Shown: in pieces, positions 7,026 to 10,565 of the stretch
How the letters are laid out: every line of letters begins with the position of its first letter
Position numbering within the stretch: position 1 is the first letter of the stretch
Source of the DNA: an uncultured Bacteroidales bacterium
GTDB taxonomy: Bacteria > Bacteroidota > Bacteroidia > Bacteroidales > Muribaculaceae
DNA length: 10,565 bases
Direction of reading: 5' to 3'
Assembly (NCBI GenBank): GCA_947177325.1
Contig: CAMWUH010000047.1
Coordinates: 1-10,565 of the forward strand
Translations under genes and position numbers: made by a program
Notes under the pieces: model-generated
What the model was told of the DNA's origin: nothing
Seen by the model: only the letters and a program-made list of their open reading frames with translations
Databases searched by the model: none

Positions 7026-7093
7026 GGCAGCGGCTTGAAGCAGGCAGCGGCGTGAAGCAGACAGCGGCGTGAGGCTGACAGCAGTGCGAGTTT
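7026..7093. repeat. 17-bp imperfect tandem repeat, about 3.5 copies
   Basis: Units are GGCAGCGGCTTGAAGCA (7026-7042), GGCAGCGGCGTGAAGCA (7043-7059), GACAGCGGCGTGAGGCT (7060-7076) and a decayed fourth, GACAGCAGTGCGAGTTT (7077-7093). The array lies in the intergenic spacer between the peptidase promoter and the OmpA terminator. The 17-bp period is not a multiple of three and no reading frame uses it, so it looks like a non-coding minisatellite. Confidence 0.8.
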
Positions 7094-7126
7094 GGCTGCG
7101 TTGAAGCAACAGGTGGGGGGGGAGAT

Positions 7127-7164
7127 AAAAAAAGTGACCGGCCCTCGTGATGGAGGACCGGTCA
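7127..7164 (-). terminator. Terminator of the OmpA-like gene
   Basis: TGACCGG (7135-7141) pairs with CCGGTCA (7158-7164), continuing with CCTC/GAGG (7143-7146 with 7153-7156) past a single C/A mismatch. On the - strand the stem is followed by C and seven Ts (7133-7127). It lies about 110 nt past the stop at 7273. Confidence 0.85.
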
Positions 7165-7272
7165 GAGTTGTTTGAATTATTTTTGTAATGCTATCTATTC
7201 ATTTTGTCTCTCACACTCTCCTCAAAGAGGGAGGGGAGCTAAATAGTGATTACGTGAGTTGTTAAGTTGGAA

Positions 7273-8415
7273 TTATTTAACGGTGCAGATTGCAACGCGG
7301 TTCCAAGTTTTTTGAGCGAATACGTCGCCGATGCCACAACCTTCAGCATTTACGCGGTTAGCAGCGATGCCGTATTTGTTAACGAGCTCTTTCTTAACTG
7401 CATCAGCACGACGCTGAGCGAGTTTTTGGTTGAATGCGAGGCTGCCGTCGGGAGAAGCGTAACCTTTAACTTCTACAGTAGCGTTAGAGTCGTTTTTGAG
7501 TTGTTCAGCAACCATTTCGATGTTGGGTTGTTGGAGAGCTTGGATTTGAGCTGAACCGATGTTGAAGAATACGTAGCGAACGTTGTCGAGGCCTTTAACA
7601 ACTTCTTTAACTACAGCAGGACGAGCGAGACATTCGTCGAGTTGAGCTTGGAGAGCGTTGATTTTAGCTTGGAGAGCAGCGTTGTCAGCACCGCAAGCGT
7701 TGAGCTGGTCGCGGAGTGAGTTGATTTCAGCGTTGAGAGCTGCGATCAAAGCGTCGTCACGGAGTTCAGCGATAACGAATGAGTGAGTACCGTTAGAGTT
7801 TTTGAAGTGGTAAGTAACGCCGGCTTCCATTTCAACGTAAGCGTGGTTGCTGTTGTATTGAGCTGAGTAACCGAGGTCGCTCACGGGGAGGTTGCCTTGG
7901 TTCATGTTGAAGAGGATAGCGGGTTTGAGGGCGATAGTCCAAGCTTTGTTTTCGCCGAGGTTGAAATTGAAGTTCAAACCGAGTTTAGTTGCCCATGAGT
8001 TACCGTCTTTAGCGATGGTAGTGGGATAGTAAGAGTGCAACCAACCTGTACCGGCAACAGCTTCTACTTCAAACAAGCGGGGTTGACCTGCATAACCTGC
8101 GAAGAGGTTGTTGAAGTTCAAAGTACCGAACACACCTACATATTGGTGGTCGAAAGTGTTAGGTGATTTTGAAGTGTTAACAGTGAGTTCACCTTCTACA
8201 CCGAGACCGAACACGGGAGTGATTTGTTTGCGAACTTCTGCACCCCAGATAGCGCGTGCATTTTTCCAGTAGCCGTGGCCTTGGAAGGGAGAAACGGCGC
8301 CACCTTTAAGAGTAAATGACCAGTTGTCAAAGAATTTGCTTTCTTGCACTGTTTGTGCATTTGCCATAGCGCCTAAACCGAGGGCAACTGCGGCTAAGAG
8401 AATGATTTTTTTCAT
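7273..8415 (-). CDS. OmpA-family outer-membrane protein (beta-barrel plus peptidoglycan-binding domain)
   Basis: A 380-residue envelope protein tying the outer membrane to peptidoglycan. A signal peptide (MKKIILLAAVALGLGAMANA, cleavage about after residue 20) is followed by a roughly 180-residue region of alternating aromatic/polar strands, typical of an 8-stranded barrel. A heptad-patterned helical linker rich in L, A, N and Q spans about 216-262, and a C-terminal OmpA domain about 275-380. The OmpA domain has GYASPDGS (D323) and NQKLAQRRADAV (R335/R336), which match the D and R contacting diaminopimelate in OmpA-like domains. The frame stays open to 8475, but that start lies at the -33 box, so translation must begin at the internal ATG at 8415. 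That start is also where the signal peptide begins. Codon use and the exact promoter suggest abundant expression, as for major Bacteroidales OmpA proteins. Cysteines C241 and C262 in the linker and C360 and C377 in the OmpA domain are notable. Confidence 0.93.
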   Translation of the reverse strand: MKKIILLAAVALGLGAMANAQTVQESKFFDNWSFTLKGGAVSPFQGHGYWKNARAIWGAEVRKQITPVFGLGVEGELTVNTSKSPNTFDHQYVGVFGTLNFNNLFAGYAGQPRLFEVEAVAGTGWLHSYYPTTIAKDGNSWATKLGLNFNFNLGENKAWTIALKPAILFNMNQGNLPVSDLGYSAQYNSNHAYVEMEAGVTYHFKNSNGTHSFVIAELRDDALIAALNAEINSLRDQLNACGADNAALQAKINALQAQLDECLARPAVVKEVVKGLDNVRYVFFNIGSAQIQALQQPNIEMVAEQLKNDSNATVEVKGYASPDGSLAFNQKLAQRRADAVKKELVNKYGIAANRVNAEGCGIGDVFAQKTWNRVAICTVK

Positions 8416-8445
8416 ATTAGAGATAACTTTAAAATAATTCTGCGA

Positions 8446-8476
8446 CAAAGATACTACGTTTTTTTTGATTGGCAAA
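8446..8476 (-). promoter_or_regulatory. Consensus Bacteroidetes promoter of the OmpA-like gene
   Basis: On the - strand TTTG (8476-8473), exactly 19 nt, then TATCTTTG (8453-8446): a full match to the Bacteroidetes -33/-7 consensus, with an A-rich spacer. Transcription should start near 8440, giving a leader of about 25 nt before the ATG at 8415. Confidence 0.88.
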
Positions 8477-8789
8477 ACATTTTTTAAGGTTTTTTTATTA
8501 ATTGCGAAACCAAATGTAAGCTAATCATAATGAAAAGGCAGCATTTTCAAGCTTTCGCCTCGTGGCCTGTGATGATGAAGTTTTTGTCAGGGCGACCCTT
8601 TTGGCTTGGCTTTGATATGTAAACACTATTTAAGATACTATGGTTTATCGCCACCTGTTAATTAACAACTGTTAAAAATGTATACACATTATTATATATA
8701 GATTATATATAGCGATTTGAATTATATATTTTATAGCGGAGCAGAAATCAAATCATAGGTTGGAAATCTCATAGCTTCGGCATCGGGAG
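8477..8789. other. AT-rich intergenic region between divergent genes
   Basis: No convincing gene is seen. The stretch becomes strongly AT-rich at about 8640-8740 and holds a tandem 11-bp repeat, ATTATATATAG, at 8691-8701 and 8702-8712, followed by a further TATATA-rich segment ending in TATAGCG. It lies upstream of both the OmpA promoter and the promoter at 8790-8820. No terminator-like hairpin, tRNA or mobile-element end is recognisable. Confidence 0.6.
8691..8712. repeat. Tandem 11-bp AT-rich repeat
   Basis: Two exact adjacent copies of ATTATATATAG (8691-8701 and 8702-8712). A related ATTATATATTTTATAG follows at about 8721-8736. It may be an easily melted or curved segment or simple slippage. 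No function is evident. Confidence 0.6.
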
Positions 8790-8820
8790 TTGTGATATTT
8801 AAGTTTTTAGCCTATCTTTG
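8790..8820 (+). promoter_or_regulatory. Promoter upstream of the pRiA4b-like gene
   Basis: TTG (8790-8792), a 20-nt spacer and TATCTTTG (8813-8820), the same -7 box as the OmpA gene but on the opposite strand. Transcription would start at about 8825-8828, leaving a leader of about 130 nt before the start codon at 8957. Confidence 0.65.
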
Positions 8821-8823
8821 CAA

Positions 8824-8925
8824 ATGAAAGGAAATCACAACCCAATCAGCAAAACTATTGGCAAGCATATTGCCAACACACTAAAGGACGACCCGGACGG
8901 CCCACCCCTCACAGCCTCGCTCTAA
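8824..8925 (+). CDS. Possible 33-residue leaderless small ORF
   Basis: An ATG at 8824-8826 lies only 3 nt past the -7 box, so it coincides with the predicted transcript start. Translation would be leaderless, or the ATG is simply not on the mRNA. The 33-codon frame ends with TAA at 8923-8925, 31 nt before the next gene. The peptide starts MKGNHNPISKTIGKHIANTL, is basic at its N-terminus and ends in an acidic, proline-containing tail. No known family is recognised. A 7-bp hairpin (8858-8876) lies inside it. It may equally be untranslated leader. Confidence 0.25.
   Translation: MKGNHNPISKTIGKHIANTLKDDPDGPPLTASL
8858..8876 (+). other. Hairpin in the leader of the pRiA4b-like gene
   Basis: TTGGCAA (8858-8864) and TTGCCAA (8870-8876) form a perfect 7-bp stem with loop GCATA, about 30-50 nt into the predicted transcript. 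No T-run follows. It could be an mRNA structure or a protein-binding palindrome. Confidence 0.4.
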
Positions 8926-8956
8926 ACAATCAATAACGCAATACACCCTAACAACT

Positions 8957-9868
8957 ATGGCTAAGAAAAAAAGATTTACCCTCGCTACAACTCCCGATAT
9001 AGAGGAACACTCTCTCCGCATGGCATTTATGATGACTGCAATTGACATGGGGATAACTCCTGAAGAATATGCTGAGTTTTATGAAAATGCTGATGACTTC
9101 AAAGCCATGCTCAAATCAGCTGCACCGCAACACACCGCTTTTCAGGAGATGGATGGCGACGACACCTTCGGCCCTTCATTATTCTTGCCCAAACAACCAA
9201 TCATAGTGGAGAAATGCAAGCTGCCACGAAAAGATGCCGCTGAAAAAAGCCTGGTATTGAAAGTGCAACTATGCGATGTGTCAACCCCCCCGATGTGGCG
9301 TGAACTCATAGTGCCCGCCGATTTCAATTTCACCCAACTCCACTATGCCATTCAAGCAGCTATGGGATTACTGAACCTCCATTTGTGGATGTTCCAGAAA
9401 TCGCCCTACAACAAAGGCCTCGCTATAGGTATTCCTCAAGGTGAAAGCGGATTTAGCTTTGGCCTGGATGATGCCACACACGACGCCGACGAAACTCCCC
9501 TCACCGCTTTTCTGGCCGATAAGGGAGATAAGTTGTTTTATGTGTATGACTTTGGCGATGACTGGATTTTCAAAGTAACTGTTACGAAAGTAATCGACCG
9601 ACAGAGCGACCGGGCCACATTGGGTAAATATAAATGCGATTTTCAAGTGCCGGAAAACATTGGCGGAGTAGGAGCTTATCGCGAGTGGCGCAAATTTTTT
9701 GAGCAACGTAACACCCTTACGAAAAAGCAGAAAGAACAATTTGCCAAGAAATGGGGATTCTACGATATCAATTTATTGGATGATAGGGTTGAAACATTAA
9801 CATTCAACCCCGACGAAATAAACGCCGAGCTGAAAGATATCCCCTCTAAATGGGAAGATTTCGGCTAA
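8957..9868 (+). CDS. pRiA4b ORF-3-like family protein
   Basis: A 303-residue soluble protein. Residues about 98-245 match the pRiA4b ORF-3 family (named after an Agrobacterium rhizogenes Ri plasmid frame). The hallmarks are P-P-M-W-R at 111-115, LHYAIQAAMG at 128-137 followed by HLWMF, DE at 178-179, YDFGDDW at 197-203 and PENIGG at 232-237. The biochemical role of this family is unknown. Despite the name it is common on chromosomes. The N-terminal 80 residues form a predicted helical extension containing TPEEYAEFYENADDFKAML. The C-terminal 60 residues carry a Lys/Gln-rich helix (TKKQKEQFAKKW) and an acidic tail. There is no signal peptide or membrane segment, so it is probably cytoplasmic. 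It has its own promoter 137 nt upstream. No convincing terminator follows, and the repeat-rich element begins about 80 nt downstream. Confidence 0.85.
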   Translation: MAKKKRFTLATTPDIEEHSLRMAFMMTAIDMGITPEEYAEFYENADDFKAMLKSAAPQHTAFQEMDGDDTFGPSLFLPKQPIIVEKCKLPRKDAAEKSLVLKVQLCDVSTPPMWRELIVPADFNFTQLHYAIQAAMGLLNLHLWMFQKSPYNKGLAIGIPQGESGFSFGLDDATHDADETPLTAFLADKGDKLFYVYDFGDDWIFKVTVTKVIDRQSDRATLGKYKCDFQVPENIGGVGAYREWRKFFEQRNTLTKKQKEQFAKKWGFYDINLLDDRVETLTFNPDEINAELKDIPSKWEDFG

Positions 9869-10090
9869 GAGCCATCTCGAGGGGCCAATGTAAAAAAGTG
9901 GCTGCTAAATATAAAAGAGACCGGTAGGTATTCTTTGTTTGCACAACATCGTCCACACTTTCAGCGTGGACTCAACGGCTCCTTTGACTTGACGTCCTCG
10001 GACTGCGTCCGCGGTTTGACATAAACATCGCTGCTGCGCAGCTCCAAGCTCCTCAAAAACAGTGGCATACCACGACCCCACAAGGAGAGA

Positions 10091-10135
10091 ATAGGCTCAA
10101 TAGGGCCGATAAGCGCGATAGGGGGGATAGGAGGG
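10091..10135. repeat. 9-bp degenerate tandem repeat, five units
   Basis: Five consecutive 9-bp units: ATAGGCTCA, ATAGGGCCG, ATAAGCGCG, ATAGGGGGG and ATAGGAGGG. The ATA(G/A)G core is kept and the last four bases vary. A diverged sixth unit, CGGATGGGG, may follow. It lies inside the repeat-dense element. Confidence 0.7.
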
Positions 10136-10149
10136 CGGATGGGGCAGGT

Positions 10150-10200
10150 AAAAGAGCCAGGCGGGTTTGTGCAACCTCTCCGAGGTTGAATTGCTCTTTT
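10150..10200 (+). other. Nested inverted repeats, possible structured RNA
   Basis: An outer 8-bp perfect stem (AAAAGAGC 10150-10157 with GCTCTTTT 10193-10200) encloses an inner 7-bp stem (CAACCTC 10172-10178 with GAGGTTG 10182-10188, loop TCC). The internal loop is 14 nt on one side and 4 nt on the other. On the + strand the outer stem ends in four Ts. No known RNA family is recognised. Confidence 0.4.
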
Positions 10201-10441
10201 GGGCTCCCCAAGCCCCACGAAGACTCGGGCCTGAAAGCCCTCGCGTATCGCGGGGATTTCTTAGAATGCATCCGCTCCGCGGATATATGATGGGGGCGGG
10301 CGGAGCAGTCTTGGGCTCCCACGGCCCTACAACCGGATGTATTATGGCTGCTGCGCAGCTCAATGTGTAGACAAATTCTTTACTCTGTTTGTTAACATTT
10401 CAACCGCGTTTTGCGACTGACCTCCAAATGGGTCTATGAAG

Positions 10442-10482
10442 AAAAAAAGGGCTGCTTTGAGAAATCAAAGCAGCCTTTTTTT
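10442..10482 (-). terminator. Bidirectional terminator after tRNA-Gln
   Basis: GGCTGCTTTGA (10450-10460) and TCAAAGCAGCC (10465-10475) form a perfect 11-bp stem closed by a GAAA loop. Seven As precede it (10442-10448) and seven Ts follow (10476-10482), so it can terminate in both directions. On the - strand it lies 17 nt after the tRNA-Gln 3' end. On the + strand it would stop read-through from the repeat element. Confidence 0.9.
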
Positions 10483-10491
10483 GTGTGATTG

Positions 10492-10562
10492 TTGTCTTAC
10501 CTGGATTCGAACCAAGACAGGCAGAACCAAAAACTGCAGTGCTACCATTACACCATAAGACA
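10492..10562 (-). tRNA. tRNA-Gln (anticodon UUG)
   Basis: A complete 71-nt tRNA, with its 5' end just inside the window. The acceptor stem TGTCTTA pairs fully with TAAGACA, the discriminator base is A and no CCA is encoded. The D arm is GTGTAATGGTAGCAC. The anticodon loop TTTTGGT gives anticodon TTG. The T arm is CTTGG-TTCGAAT-CCAGG. The anticodon stem GCAGT/TCTGC has a U-U mismatch at the loop-closing pair (31-39). It reads CAA and CAG. The promoter lies outside the window, and a strong U-tract terminator follows. Confidence 0.95.
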
Positions 10563-10565
10563 ATC

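Larger units (their letters stand above)
9951..10370. repeat. Hairpin- and repeat-dense non-coding element, probable dispersed intergenic repeat
   Basis: GC-rich sequence packed with short inverted repeats: 9951-9956/9966-9971, 10150-10157/10193-10200, 10172-10178/10182-10188, 10201-10205/10211-10215, 10239-10245/10249-10255 and 10270-10275/10279-10284. It also has internal direct repeats: GCTGCTGCGCAGCTC at 10030-10044 and 10347-10361, and TTGGGCTCCC at 10199-10208 and 10311-10320. Several short frames cross it on both strands, but none has a promoter or a protein-like composition. From memory, similar sequence occurs between genes in Bacteroidales genomes, often miscalled as short hypothetical genes. 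This was not checked. It occupies the gap between the pRiA4b-like gene and the tRNA-Gln terminator. Confidence 0.6.

Noticed and set aside
8957..9868. Plasmid origin for the pRiA4b ORF-3-like gene
   Set aside because: The family name is historical. No replication, partition or mobilisation gene is nearby, and the neighbours are chromosomal housekeeping genes.
9870..9904. AGCCA/TGGCT pairing after the pRiA4b-like gene as a terminator
   Set aside because: Only 5 bp with a long loop and no T-run after it, so too weak to call.
5333..10277. 12-mer ATGCATCCGCTC at 5333-5344 and 10266-10277
   Set aside because: Several shared 12-mers are expected by chance in about 10 kb, and the flanks do not match, so there is no evidence that both belong to one element.
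9961..10363. Three overlapping - frames rich in Pro, Ser and Arg
   Set aside because: They read the 9-bp tandem array in different frames. Low complexity and mutual overlap point to spurious translation.
10167..10370. 67-codon + frame in the repeat-rich element
   Set aside because: It runs across several hairpins and internal direct repeats and has no promoter, so it is more likely repeat-derived than a gene.

Overview
The window looks like an ordinary chromosomal stretch from a gut Bacteroidales bacterium. I would guess a Muribaculaceae-type member, but that placement rests on general resemblance and was not tested. The main evidence is a set of Bacteroidetes-type promoters (TTTG or TTG, a spacer of about 19-20 nt, then TAnnTTTG), which sit in front of most genes here. 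Shine-Dalgarno-like start sites are absent, neither tRNA gene encodes its CCA end, and the OmpA-like protein and pyruvate:ferredoxin oxidoreductase are of the type seen in anaerobic Bacteroidales.

Layout, left to right. Bases 9-42 are the terminator of a gene lying outside the window. A structured leader precedes a complete nifJ (pyruvate:ferredoxin oxidoreductase, + strand, 278-3859), which ends at a strong hairpin. Next is a ZIP-family metal transporter (+, 4019-4798). It converges on a small uncharacterised gene (-, 4905-5204) that has its own promoter, 5' stem-loop and U-tract terminator. A tRNA-Leu(UAG) (-, 5460-5541) follows, then an exported C1B (bleomycin-hydrolase/PepC-like) cysteine peptidase (-, 5649-6887). 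After a short spacer holding a 17-bp tandem repeat comes an OmpA-family outer-membrane protein (-, 7273-8415) with a textbook promoter and terminator. An AT-rich spacer then leads to a promoter, a possible leaderless 33-codon ORF, and a pRiA4b ORF-3-like protein (+, 8957-9868). The last 600 bases hold a hairpin- and repeat-rich non-coding element (about 9951-10370), a bidirectional terminator and a tRNA-Gln(UUG) (-, 10492-10562).

The genes look like independent single-gene transcription units rather than one pathway: central anaerobic metabolism, metal uptake, exported peptide hydrolysis and envelope anchoring. I see no transposase, integrase, CRISPR array, toxin-antitoxin pair or defence operon. 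The parts least explained by known families are the 99-residue protein with its hairpin at the transcription start, the leader of the pRiA4b-like gene, and the repeat-dense element near the right end, which looks like a copy of a dispersed intergenic repeat. I do not claim a new system from this sequence alone.
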